A stretch of 26,023 nt of DNA, taken from positions 12,724 to 38,746 of the forward strand of contig NWUY0300072569.1 in assembly GCA_004151065.3 (NCBI GenBank), written 5' to 3'. The DNA is from Larix sibirica (Eukaryota; Streptophyta; Pinopsida; Pinales; Pinaceae). The notes under the pieces were generated by a model that worked only from the letters and a program-made list of their open reading frames with translations, searched no databases and had not been told where the DNA came from. Positions 9,782 to 19,664 of this stretch are shown here, piece by piece (within the stretch, counting starts at the first letter, position 1; every line of letters starts with the position of its first letter). The position numbers were made by a program, and so were the translations under genes.

Positions 9782-9900
9782 AGAATGCATATGCGGACTA
9801 GGACTAGATACTCACAATGAAGTTTATGACCCTAATAAATAGATAAACAAGATGTGCACATGGGGGCTATGACTAGCCACTCACAATGAAGTTGAACCAT
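9782..9900. repeat. About 69-bp imperfect tandem duplication next to the gypsy 5' LTR
   Basis: GGACTAGGACTAGATACTCACAATGAAGTT (ending near 9824) recurs as GGGCTATGACTAGCCACTCACAATGAAGTT (ending near 9893). The second copy is cut short by the insertion of the chromovirus at 9907, so the repeat predates that insertion. Confidence 0.65.
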
Positions 9901-9906
9901 TCATTG

Positions 9907-11644
9907 TGTCATGTCCCTTTCTGGATGACCAACATGGGAACGAATTATTAGTCTATCCAGTTCCCGTAAGCTATAATCAGTGAAATATGGAATTGATTAA
10001 TTATTTAATGTCACCTAAGCTCAAAAGCGCATTATAAAGTGGCATTTAATAATTAATTCATAAAGTGACTTTATAAAAGTCATTTTAGTTAAAATTGGCA
10101 GAAAAAAGGTAAATTGGACCAAAAGGGGGTCAAAATGAAATTAAAAGATGAAAAGTAGTCACTTTCTTACTTAAAGTCATTTTAAAATATTTAATGTGAG
10201 AAAAGGTCAAGGGAAGTCGAAAAGTCACAAAAGGGGAAAAATAAATTATAAAAAGGACATGAGAGCTCATTCTCCCTCATTCATGATATTTGCATTTTCA
10301 AAACTTCGGAGCTCTTGATATTTCCTTTCTCTTGGAGGAAACCCTAAGGGAGAGGAGATAGTTTCGATGGTGAAACCATCCACCCTAGCTATTGTATGAA
10401 GGAAGATCAGACAGAATTCTCACTTGTTCTTCATTGCCATGGAATAAAATTGATTATATCTTCAGAAATCTGAATCTTTGGTTGATTTATCTAAGCTTTC
10501 ATTGGGTTTGTGAGAGGGCGCATCACACTTGGAGTCAAATCTAGGGAAGGGCGCACTATTGAATCTGTTGTTCATTAATGAAGGAGGGTGTACCACTAGA
10601 GATTAATGCTATATTCATGTTTCATCATATATGAACTATAAGAGGTTATTTCTATTAGAAGAGGGTGTTTTTCCCATCAAGAAGGAGTGCCAAATGAGGG
10701 GGTCGCATCTCTCTTAGTTCCAGTCAAATCGTGATTAAGGAAAAGGAAGAGATACATCAGTTGAAGAGAGGACATGAGTATAGAAAGGGGCATCCTATTG
10801 AAGAGGTCATAGTTACCATTTTCACTAGGTTGTGAGGTTGTCGTTTTCACAAATATTGAATATTGTTGCACAAAGGGAAAATACAAATTTATGGAGTTAA
10901 TCTGCAATTATTGAAGGAGTTTCTCAACCCACAGTTCACACCAGTTGTTCTTCTTGGCCTCACTACTTGCTTACCATTCAGTTCACTCCATCCACAACTC
11001 AAGGGGACACGTTGAAATGGGTTGTCCACTTATTTCAAATGCATGTAAGTTACATAAAGAATATCATATCATAAATATAAGAAATATCAATCTCCTTTGT
11101 TTTAGTTTGGTATTGTATTCTCATTATTATATTTGCAAGTATTGTGCAAATAAATATCAGTCCATTCCTCTATTGTCTGCAATTTACAATGTTGTTTATG
11201 AAGTTGTTCTATGGATTATGTTGATGAGTTATATTCAGCATTTGGATGAGAATGTTGTGTACACTCAATATGAAGCATAAACACATCTAAACATAAATAC
11301 CAGACCCATGTTACAACCTCAACAATCAATGGTAGTGAGTTACACACTCAGATAATTGAACTAGAGGGATCTATAGCAGTGCTTGAGTACATTTAAAACC
11401 CTAATCACTCCAAACTAGTGCATTTAATGTCTAGCACATGGGAAATTAAGCTACAATAGGTTTCCCGTGAAGTGTTTGTGGGAATTTCTCAACCAAACTC
11501 TATCACAAGTAGCACTAAGACAGACTACTCCCCTACAACAGTCTATTGTCAGTATCCACATGTGTTTGACGTGAAGGACATAACATATATTTTTAGGCAA
11601 TTTGGGGGAAAAAATTGGGTTCAGTTTGAGTTGCGAACCTTACA
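9907..11644 (+). repeat. 5' LTR of the chromovirus (about 1.74 kb)
   Basis: It begins TGTCATGTCCC and ends CCTTACA, and aligns over its whole length with 16597-18340. Shared control elements are a TATA box (TTATAAAAAG, 10246-10255) and an AATAAA (10443-10448) about 200 bases downstream. These would place the transcribed R segment between roughly 10275 and 10460 and leave a long U5 of more than 1 kb. A 111-codon open frame (10945-11280) lies in it but is broken in the other LTR, so it is not annotated as a gene. Confidence 0.93.
10246..10255 (+). promoter_or_regulatory. TATA box of the 5' LTR
   Basis: TTATAAAAAG is followed by GGACATGAGAGCTCATTC and, 200 bases on, AATAAA. The 3' LTR has the same arrangement in slightly changed form (ATTATAAAGAGG near 16937 and AATAAA at 17134). 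Conservation between the two LTRs and the spacing support the call; the start of transcription is inferred. Confidence 0.5.
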
Positions 11645-11645
11645 G

Positions 11646-11657
11646 TGGTACTAGAGC
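11646..11657 (+). promoter_or_regulatory. Chromovirus primer binding site (initiator tRNA-Met)
   Basis: TGGTACTAGAGC lies one base after the 5' LTR. It matches the plant tRNA-iMet primer site TGGTATCAGAGC at ten of twelve bases, with the central TC swapped to CT. The site primes minus-strand DNA synthesis in this family. Confidence 0.85.
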
Positions 11658-11694
11658 GTGCAATCCCCCCAGTCTATGAGGTGCATGCACTTTT

Positions 11695-13200
11695 ATGAAT
11701 ATAAAGGGTAGCAAACCAGTCACTTATAGAAGAAGGCAGAGGGGAGAGCCTACTAGATTTTTCCTATTAGAGTTCAGGGAAGGGAAGGTTGAGTCAAAGG
11801 AAGAGGAATTTTTTATAGAAGAAGAAGAAGAGAAACTAGAGACTAAGGGAGAAGAAGAGATGGGGGATAGAACTGACCCACTTGGGGGAAACAGGCATGA
11901 GTCATTTGGGGGAAATAGAAATGAGACAAATAGAGAGGAGACCCGAGGGGGAAGCACCATGAATATTTTGAATGATTTGGCTATAAGACAACAACAGTTA
12001 GTTAATCTCATGACTCAACTTCTTATGAACAACTAAGAAAACCCACCTAAGAGGAACGATAATGGTACGGGGCTCTAATGGTGGCAATGGAAACCATGAT
12101 GAGGGGAGTGACACCAACATTCCCATGCGAACCAACACAGGAACCACTAGAAAAACAACCCCGAGACCACTTTTTCCTCAGTTTGTGACGGAGCAGCTAG
12201 GGGAAATATGAGGTAGCCAGTACCAGGGGACAACTTTATAGACTAATTGGCAGAGTATCAGTACCTGGGTAGATATTTTCGTGCCGCGGTGACTTTTCAG
12301 TAGTTCTATAATGCCAAATATAGGAACAAACCTTGATATTTCAACAAGGGCCAGCCAAACTTTGATTTGAAATGGAAGGTTGAAAAGTTAATTATTCCCT
12401 CCTTCGATGGGTCCAAAAAATTCACAGCGAGAGCATGGGTCCATAAGGATACATACTTCTAGCTCAATACCATGAAGGAGAGAGATCCCACCAAATATGC
12501 CACTTTGCATTTGGAGGGGAAATCACACGAGTGGTGGTACCATGGTCTGGTCATGTTGGGGCACGCTAGCATTACATCATGCATGGACTTCACCCAACGA
12601 TTGATGAATAGGTTTGACAGGAAGGATCCGGAGCTGCACTTCATGGAGCTAACACAGGTTAGACAATCAAGGACTGTAGATGCATACATCACAGAGTTTC
12701 AGAGGTTGGAAGCTATGGTGATAGATATTTCAGAGACCCGCCTTATTATGTTTTTCACAAAGGGATTGTATGAACCAATGCATGGTTGGGTCAAAGCCTT
12801 CAAGCCCATGAATCTACAGGATGCTATTACTCGAGTGAGGTGCATGGAGGGTGTTTCCCCAAAGAGAAAATTCCAGTCCAAACCTTTCATTCCCCACAAA
12901 GGTAAGGACAAGAAGCCTTTCCAGAAGGGAGAAACTGGGAAGAACAAGTTGGACGAGGAAACACAAAATGAACTAAGAAGGAAGAAGTTTTGTTTCAGTT
13001 GCAAGGAACATGGGAACCTGGTCACATATGTTTGGGGAAATGTTAGGTTCATTATATATAGGTGGTTTCAAATAGTGATGAGGAGGAGGATGATGTGGAT
13101 GAGCAGGTGCAAGATGATGGGCAGGACAATGGGTCCAAGCAGCAACCACATGTACAGTAGCCACAAGCACAACCACCATAGGCACAACCGCATAGTGGAA
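11695..13200 (+). pseudogene. gag: Broken chromovirus gag (capsid, zinc knuckle)
   Basis: Gag forms the cytoplasmic particle and binds element RNA. The likely start is ATG 11695. The first 113 codons are rich in Glu, Arg and Gly and end at TAA 12034. The same frame resumes after a stop-rich gap and carries the retrotransposon gag core: LEGKSHEWWYHG, FTQRLMNRF, VDAYITEFQRLE and FTKGLYEPMHGWV (about 12500-12800). TAG stops at 12301 and 12460 sit where relatives tend to have Gln. The zinc knuckle begins CFSCKE at about 12990, then a one-base loss near 13009 throws the frame. The rest of the knuckle (WEPGHIC) and an acidic SDEEEDD tail are read one frame over. Stops are too many for any readthrough to give full Gag. 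Confidence 0.88.
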
Positions 13201-13265
13201 CCATTTCTACCCTATCAGCTACCCCCAAGTTCAACACTTTTCATGTCAGGGGTGTTATATGAGGG

Positions 13266-13508
13266 AAATGAGTTACGATCCTGATAGATGGTGGGGCAAC
13301 CCACAATTTCATAGATTCATACTTGGTATCCAGGAGAGGCATGCCCACAGAGGATTTCAATGGATTTGGTGTGGAGGTATCAGGTGGGAGCATGTTGTAT
13401 TTCCTACAAAAGGCTCCACATATGACAATTATGATGGGAAACTATAGTTTGAAGGATGAATTCTATGTGGTTGATCTGGAAGAGATCAACATGGTCTTGG
13501 GCGTATAG
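13266..13508 (+). pseudogene. Decayed aspartic protease domain
   Basis: This domain would cut the Gag-Pol polyprotein. The active-site block reads ILIDGGATHNFID, with the catalytic Asp at 13287-13289; the usual DSG is DGG here, a variant also seen in some plant gypsy elements. Downstream parts VEVSGGSM, NYSLKDEFYVVDL and the closing VLGV are in the same frame. That frame is the one entered after the gag frameshift, and it is preceded by stops. It ends at TAG 13506, where the polyprotein should continue into reverse transcriptase. Not functional. Confidence 0.85.
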
Positions 13509-14596
13509 TGGCTTATCACTTTAGGGACCATATCTATGAACTACCAAACATTGGATATGGGATTCAATGCACCAGATGGTACGAGGGTAGTTATGTGGGG
13601 CATGTCCAATGACGCCCCAAGAATTATCTCAGCCAAGCAGATGGAGGAACTATTCAAGCATGGTGACATAGTTTATGCAACAAAGTGCCTAATCACCACT
13701 CAGAAGACTTCCCATGATAGTCAGCAGTATCATGTGAACATACAGGCCTTATTGGGGAAGCACAACAATGTGTTTGGAGAGGTTCCTCTAGGGAGACCAG
13801 CTGATAGGGGCTTTGAGCACACCATAAAGTTGGAGGAGGGATCCAAGCCAATGATCACCACCCCCTATAGACATCCAAAGAATTTCAAAGATGAGATCGA
13901 GAAATCTATTAAGGAGTTGTTAGCCATGGGACATATCAGAACCAACTCCAGTTTGTTTCCATCTTTGGTTGTATTGGTCAAAAAGAAGGATGGGACGATG
14001 AGGATGTGCATCGATTACAGGGAATTGAATAAGAATACCATTAAGAACATGTCTCCCATACCCTAGATTGATGAGTTGTTGGATGAGCTACATTGAGCCA
14101 TGTAATTCTCAAAGATTGGTCTCAAATCGGTATACCATCAGATTAGGGCCTTAGAACAGGATGTGCATAAGACTGCCTTCAGGTGCCATTGTGGGCATTA
14201 TGAGTTTTTGGTCATGCCCTTTGGTTTGACCAATGCACCGGCCAATTTCCAGTCGTGCATGAATCACATCTTCAGAAATAGTTGAGGATTTTTTTGTTGA
14301 TGTTCTTTGATGATCACCTCATATACAGTCGAACATGGGAGGAGCACATGATACATTTGGATGAGGTCCTGAGCATTATAGAGGAGCAGTCCTTGTACGC
14401 CAAGGCCTCCAAATGTGAATTTGGTCTTACAGAAATCTTATGCTTGGGACCTGTGATCAATGCTCAGAGCATACGGATTTGTCAAGAGAAGATTCAGGGA
14501 ATTTTGGATTGGCCACCACTGAGGTCCCTCACAAAGTTGCGAGGACTCTTTGGGCTATGCGCATATTACAGACGTTTCGTGAAGGGTTTTTCATAG
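13509..14596 (+). pseudogene. Decayed reverse transcriptase
   Basis: It copies element RNA into DNA. The first part (13536-14066) contains [37 protein letters not shown] and ends at TAG 14064. The frame goes on through [40 protein letters not shown] (about 14100-14260) with further stops, then a frame change near 14285. The catalytic block FFDD (14303-14314) is intact, followed by YSRTWEEH, LYAKASKCEFG and LRGLFGLCAYYRRFVKGFS. The Ile after FFDD found in relatives is His. The domain is the same protein chain as protease and RNase H in relatives. One frame change and at least four stops make it inactive. Confidence 0.92.
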
Positions 14597-15125
14597 CTGG
14601 GTGCACCCCTCACTAATCTTACAAATAAATGGGCTTTCAGGTGGACCGAGGATTCTCAACATGAATTTGACAGGATTAAGGAGGTGATAAGCACTACCAG
14701 ATTTCAGCCACCTAGTATTGGCACTACCATATTTCAGCCACCTGGTATTGGCACTACCAGATTTCAGCCAACCTTTCGTGTTGGAGTGTGATGCTTCAGG
14801 TATAGGCATTGGGGCAATTTTAATGTAGAAAAAACACCCAATATCCTTTGAGAGTAGGAAGCTCAAGAAGTCGAAGAGGCTCTACTCTATTTATGACAAA
14901 GAGAAGCTCGCCATCATGCATGCATTGGAGAAATTCAATAAATACTTATGGGAAGCATATTTTTGGTGAGGACAGAACACAACAACTTGAGATATTTCTT
15001 GGAGAAAAAGGACTTGAATAAAAGGAAGAATAAGGGGGTCAGCAAGATACAATCCTACGATTTCGATATTGAGTATGTAAGGGAAAGAAGAATGTGGTTG
15101 CCAGTGCACTCTCCAGGAAATCAGT
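14597..15125 (+). pseudogene. Decayed RNase H with a 30-bp tandem repeat
   Basis: It would degrade the RNA strand during reverse transcription. FRWTEDSQHEF opens the connection region. A frame change then leads to a tripled ALPDFS unit (14691-14770) and to the first catalytic Asp in LECDASGIG (14790). The Glu of YDKEKLA is at 14901. The third catalytic position, normally VRTDHN, reads VRTEHN (14975-14977), an Asp-to-Glu change, and lies one frame over after a shift near 14950. The end of the domain (NVVASALSR) is again in another frame. TAG 14826 sits where relatives have Gln. Clearly dead. Confidence 0.88.
14691..14770 (+). repeat. 30-bp tandem repeat inside the RNase H linker
   Basis: Units start at 14691, 14721 and 14751 (the last is 20 bases before it joins unique sequence). 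Each starts GCACTACCA(G/T)ATTTCAGCCA and encodes ALP(D/Y)FS. The unit is a multiple of three, so it keeps the frame. Relatives have this peptide once, just before the first catalytic Asp of RNase H. Units 1 and 2 differ by two bases. Confidence 0.92.
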
Positions 15126-16381
15126 CACATGCTCACTGATGGAGATCTCAACTGATTGGAAATCCCACCTCTTGGTGAAGTATTCTAAAAATTAAATTTT
15201 CCCATGAATTTATGGATGGCCTCCTATAGGATGACAGGTACAAGGTAGTTAATGATGTCATATTCTACAAGGATAAGATATACTTGGTAAAAGAATCCAA
15301 GATGAAGGAGAAAATTCTGCCAGCCTCACATGATGCACCAATAACAGGACACTAGGGGTACTTCAAAATATATTGTTATATCAGGGAGAGATTCACTTGG
15401 AAGGGCCTCAAGCATGATGTGTTGCGGAAAATGAGGGAGTGCATGGTCTATCAGTAGAACAATACCAAACGGAATCATCCAGAGGGACTATTGCAGCCAT
15501 TTCCTATTCCAGATCAGAAGTGGGAGAGTGTCTCTATGGACTTCATCACCGCGTTACCCCGGGTATAGGGACAAGATCGCATCTATGTGGTGGTGGATCA
15601 GTTGACTAAATTCACACACTTTTTCGTGATATCCTCAGATTATTCAGCAACACAGGTGGCAGAGGTGTTCTTCAAAGAATTTTTTCATCTACATGGGCTA
15701 CCGAAGAACACTATCAGTGACGAGGATAGTAGGTTTCTCGAGTATTTTTTGCAGGAGATGTTCATATTGGTGGGTACTAAGTTGAATCCTAGCACTAGTT
15801 ATCACCCTCGAACAGATGGGTAGACAGAGATTGTGAATGAATGGGTCGAGGGTTACCTACAGAACTCTGTTCCAGGATAATAGAGAGCTTGTATTAAGTG
15901 GTTTCACCTTAGCAAGATTTGTTACAACACCACCCATCACATGTATATCGGTATGTCGTTGTTCCGACCCTTGTATGGCTATGATTCCCCATCATTCGTA
16001 GACATGGAATTTGGGGATAACAAGGTACCCAAAGAAAAGGATTGGATACAGGAGAGTCAGCACATCCTTAAAGCTCTGAAGGAAAATCTATAGGTGGCCT
16101 AGAAACAATAGAAGGTGTACGCAGACAAGCACGAGACATGGCATAGTTTTGAGGTGGGGGACCTAGTATTTCTAAGGGTACAGCCTTATCATCGCTTCTC
16201 ACTGAAGAAAAGTGGCATAGAAAAGTTGAATCCTCACTTCTACGATCCCTATAGAGTTGTCTGGAGGATTGGAGATCAGGTGGCTTACGAGCTGGAGCTT
16301 TCGAAGGGGAACAAGATCCACAACGTATTCCATGTGTCATGCCTCAAGAAGGCACTAGGACAACATATTACAGTATTATCA
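15126..16381 (+). pseudogene. Decayed integrase
   Basis: It inserts the cDNA into the genome. One frame (from about 15187) holds the whole domain. The zinc-binding region has H...GH...ECMVYQ, with the last Cys replaced by Tyr. The catalytic triad D,D(35)E is complete: Asp in SMDFITALP (15539), Asp in TISDEDSRF (15719), Glu at 15827, with 35 codons between the last two. The C-terminal part includes FEVGDLVFLRVQPY, LKKSGIEKLNPHFYDPY and HNVFHVSCLKKALGQ. It has stops at 15227, 15353, 15455, 15566, 15821, 15878, 15881, 16091, 16100 and 16109, nine TAG and one TAA, most at expected Gln positions. There is no frameshift across nearly 1.2 kb, so decay here is by substitution. Confidence 0.92.
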
Positions 16382-16560
16382 TAGCTACCTCTATTGGGTG
16401 AGGAGGGGCAGTTGATCTTGGACCCATAGGAGATTTTAGATATTTGTGAAAGGAAGTTGAGGAATAGAGTGATCTAGGAGTATCTTGTCATATGGAGACA
16501 TATGTTAGTGGAGGATTCCACTTAGGAATGTGAAAAAATTAAGAAGCACCCCAATTTGAA
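16382..16560 (+). pseudogene. Decayed chromodomain at the integrase C-terminus
   Basis: In the integrase frame, after TAG 16382, come EILDICERKLRNRVI, EYLVIWRHMLVEDST and HPNLKLL. This is the pattern of a chromovirus chromodomain, which steers integration towards heterochromatin by binding methylated histone tails. The aromatic Trp expected after EDST/EDAT is replaced by TAG (16523). Further stops are at 16427 and 16475. The domain defines the element as a chromovirus. Confidence 0.75.
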
Positions 16561-16583
16561 ACTTCTTGATGACAAGAAATCTC

Positions 16584-16596
16584 GGGAAGGGAGGAC
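16584..16596 (+). promoter_or_regulatory. Polypurine tract
   Basis: GGGAAGGGAGGAC lies directly before the 3' LTR at 16597. Twelve of its thirteen bases are purines. This is the expected plus-strand primer site. Confidence 0.85.
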
Positions 16597-18340
16597 TATA
16601 ATATCCCCTTCCGGATGACCACCATGGGGACGACTTATTATCCTATCCAGTTTCCATAGACTACAGCAGGTGAAATAGTGAATTAATTAATTATTGAATG
16701 TTACCTAAGCTCAAAATCACATTATAAAGTGTCATTTAATAATGAATTCATAAAGTGACTTTTATAAAATTCACTTTAGTTAAAATTAGCGAAAAAAAGG
16801 TAAATTGGACCAAAAGGGGGTCAAAATGAAATTAAAAGATGGAAAGGGGTCACTTTCTCACTTAAAGTCATTTTAAAATATTTAATGTGAGAAAAGGTCA
16901 AGGGAAGTTGAAAAGTCACAAAAGGGGAAAAATAAATTATAAAGAGGACATGAGAGCTCATTCTTCGTCATTCATGATATTTGCATTTTCGAAACTTGAG
17001 AGCTCTTTAGCTTTACTTTCTCTTGGATGAAATCCTAAGGGAGAGGAGATAGTTTCAGTGGTGAAACCATCCACCCTAGCTATTGTATGAAGGGATATCA
17101 GACAAATTTCTCAGTTATTCTTCATTGTCATGGAATAAAATTGCTTCTATCTTCAGAAATCATAACCTTTAGTTGATTTATCCAAGCTTTCAGTGGGTTT
17201 GTGAGCGGGCGCGTCACACTTGGAGTCAAATCTAGGGAAGGGAACACTATTGAATATGTTGTTCATTAATGAAGAAGGGAATACCACTAGAGAGGAATGT
17301 TATCTTCATGTTTCATCATATTTGAACTAGAGGAGGATACTGCTATTGGAAAAGGGCATGTTTCCCATCAAGAAGGAGTGCCAAATGAAGGGGTCATAGC
17401 TCTCTTAGTTCCCATTCAAGTCATGCCTAAGGAAAAGGCATAGATACATTAGTTAAAGAGAAGACATGACTATAGAAAGGGGCATCTTGTTGAAGAGGTC
17501 ACAATTCCCCTTTTCACTAGGTTGTGAGGTTTTCGTTTTCACAAATATTGAATATTGTTGCACAAAGTGAAAGTACAACTTTATCGAGTTAATCTTCTAC
17601 TGTTGAAGGAGTTTCTCAACCCATGGGTCACACCAGTTGTTCTTCTTGGCCTCACTACTTGCTCATCAGTCAATACACTCCATCCACAGCTCAAGGGGAC
17701 ATGTTGAAAGGGGTTGTCCACATATTTCAAATGCATGTAAGTTACATAAAGAATACTAAATCACAAATATAATAAATATCAGTCTCCTTTGGTTTTAGTT
17801 TGGTATTGTATTCTCATTATTATATCTGCAAGTGTTGTGAAAATAAATATCAGTCCATTCCTCTATGGTTTGCAAGTTACAATGTTGTTTATAATGAAGT
17901 TGTTATATGGATTATTTTGATGAGTTATCTTCAGCATTTGGATGAGAACGTTTATACACTTAATCTAAAGCATAAACACCTCTAAACATAAATACCAGAC
18001 CCATTTCACAACCTTATCAATAAACAACAATAAGCTACACACTCATATAGACAAACTAGAGGGATCTACTATAGTGTTTGAGTACATGTTAAACCCATAT
18101 TCACTCCAAACTAGTGCATTCAATGTTCAGTACTTGGGAAAGTAAGCTATAGCAGGTTGCTTGTGAAGTGTTTGTGGGAATTTCTCAACCAAACTCTGTC
18201 ACTAGTAACACTAAGGAAAACTACTCCCCTACAATAGTATATTGTCAATATCCACATGTGTTTGACATGAAGGACATAATACAAATTTCTAGGAAATTTG
18301 GGAAAAAAAATTGGGTTCAGTTTGAGTTGAGCACCTTACA
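16597..18340 (+). repeat. 3' LTR of the chromovirus (about 1.74 kb)
   Basis: It aligns with 9907-11644 from TATAATATCCC to CCTTACA. The terminal TG has become TA. By hand I count roughly 40 differences in the first 400 or so bases. TATA-like ATTATAAAG and AATAAA (17134) are retained. Confidence 0.93.
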
Positions 18341-18429
18341 CAATGTCTTACAAGGGATCATCTCTCGTTAAAAAATAAAGGGATTTGAAGAGAAACTATA
18401 GTTGGGAAATCGATGGTGATCACCCATGA

Positions 18430-19600
18430 CCTCCAATTGCGGGCATCTCTACGAGGATCAATATTGAATATGTACCCTTCCATGTTTTGATAGGGCTCAA
18501 TATTGAAATTGACCTAAATAACAAGAATGGGATCAAAGAGGATCTACAATGAATATGTATCCTTCTTCCATGTTTTGATAGGCGTCAATATCGAAATTGA
18601 CCTAAATAACAACAATGGGTCAAAATGGGGGAAGGCACTCTACGGTAAACGAGTAGGGAGAGAAGTCACATCCACTTGCCCCCCAAATGACATTACATGG
18701 CATAAATATGGAAGATACATATTGACGCACTCATCATGTCACAAAGGTGATGTGGATAAGGATAGTTAATTGGTCTCATCATCTCCTATTGCATATGATA
18801 GTACCTCAGTCCCTCGTGTTGAAAAATGGTTCTTAGTGATCATGGCTCCTATGTGTGCCCAGATTAATTGTTTTGCGTATGAATAATTGCCTACCTTAAC
18901 CAACATTAAAGGAAACCTCAATGGAAGGGATAATATCATTAAGGTTCGCCTTGGATGGCACCAATTTCATTTCTCCCTAGTCAATTTTGTGGCTACGAGA
19001 GCTTTAGGGATTAACTACCCTCTTCATTGTAGGTTGTGAAGCATTATGGAGCACTACCACAACTATTTTGTTCTCTATGAATTCAAAGGGCTAAGGAATG
19101 GTATTTGTTAGTGTGAGAAATATGTGGAAGAGATGCAAGAGAATGTGTAATATTTAGTAATCCAAGGGACACGATGGAGAGAAAGGTTTGAGGAGAATAA
19201 CTCAAAGAATAATTAGTAAGGAAGAATTTTTCCTTGGAAACTAGAATCCAAATGCTTAGCTTACATGACTAGGAGTCAAAGTTTTGTGCCTCAATGACTA
19301 TCCTTGGAGGAATACAATTGGAAATGGCATGTACTTTGGCCTCCTTATAGGCTTTGGTTGGATTCATAGCGACCTGCATGAACCGTCCACTAGAGGCCCG
19401 ACGTCCCCCCCTCTCTATACTTCAACAATAATTTATCCTATTCTACCTCATAAGGCATACCAGAAATCTTGCATCGTCACCCATGGACTCATCTGGCAAT
19501 GCAATGGACCTAGGAGATTATGGTGCTGCAAATTTTGGCATAGCTACCACTATTGAGTTAGGCCCTCTCATCATTAACATTGGAGACTTAGTGAACTAAG
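18430..19600 (+). pseudogene. Unidentified decayed coding stretch, cut at its 3' side by the LINE
   Basis: One frame runs from 18527 to about 19150 with stops only near 18767, 18884, 19037, 19111 and 19148, far fewer than expected in DNA of this composition. It reads VLIGVNIEIDLNNNNGSKWGK, DITWHKYGRYILTHSSCHKGD, APMCAQINCFAYE, RLGWHQFHFSLVNFVATRALG and HYHNYFVLYEFKGL. An upstream duplicate of 85 bp (18453-18537) encodes the same IEYV...HVLIG.NIEIDLNN peptide in another frame. Farther down, 38 codons from ATG 19483 read NAMDLGDYGAANFGIATTIELGPLIINIGDLVN. The protein-like pattern then fades just before the LINE poly(A) end at 19655. I do not recognise the family; it may be a multicopy plant gene relic or a transposon protein. 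It starts about 90 bases after the chromovirus. Confidence 0.45.
18453..18624. repeat. 85-bp tandem duplication
   Basis: Copy 1 begins GAGGATCAATATTGAATATG at 18453, copy 2 GAGGATCTACAATGAATATG at 18538. Both run through CATGTTTTGATAGG and GAAATTGACCTAAATAAC. The period of 85 shifts the reading frame by one, and both copies still encode the same peptide in their own frames. This shows that the duplicated DNA was coding before duplication. Confidence 0.88.
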
Positions 19601-19654
19601 TGGATTTGGTTTCTACAACTCGTAATGGGCATTAAGTTTATTTTAATTGTTGTC

Positions 19655-19664
19655 TTTTTTTTTT
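19655..19664 (-). other. Poly(A) tract ending the LINE
   Basis: Ten T on the plus strand are ten A at the 3' end of the minus-strand element, preceded by CCTTGG. This is the tail expected from target-primed reverse transcription and fixes the 3' boundary of the insertion. Confidence 0.75.

Larger units (their letters stand above)
9907..18340 (+). mobile_element. Full-length, inactive Ty3/gypsy chromovirus (LTR retrotransposon)
   Basis: All structural parts are present in order: 5' LTR (9907-11644), tRNA-Met primer site, gag, protease, reverse transcriptase, RNase H, integrase, chromodomain, polypurine tract and 3' LTR (16597-18340). The order RT-RNase H-integrase marks Ty3/gypsy, and the C-terminal chromodomain marks the chromovirus branch. 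Flanking pentamers are CATTG (9902-9906) and CAATG (18341-18345), four of five matching, probably a mutated target-site duplication. The coding part has many stops and several frame changes in every domain, and the LTRs agree at only about nine in ten positions over their first 400 bases. The insertion is therefore old and cannot move on its own. LTR length would fit a Tekay-like lineage, but I cannot settle the clade by eye. Confidence 0.93.

Noticed and set aside
10945-11280. 111-codon open frame in the 5' LTR
   Set aside because: The matching 3' LTR sequence does not keep the frame, and no domain is visible. It is a chance open frame in LTR DNA.
12699-13237. Minus-strand open frames opposite gag, one of them Cys-rich
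   Set aside because: They are shadows of the gag-protease region on the other strand; the Cys run comes from the CAA/CCA-rich linker.
9902-18345. CATTGTGT...ACACAATG as terminal inverted repeats of a DNA transposon
   Set aside because: The enclosed element is a clear LTR retrotransposon. The outer bases are best read as a mutated target duplication plus the TGT...ACA LTR ends.
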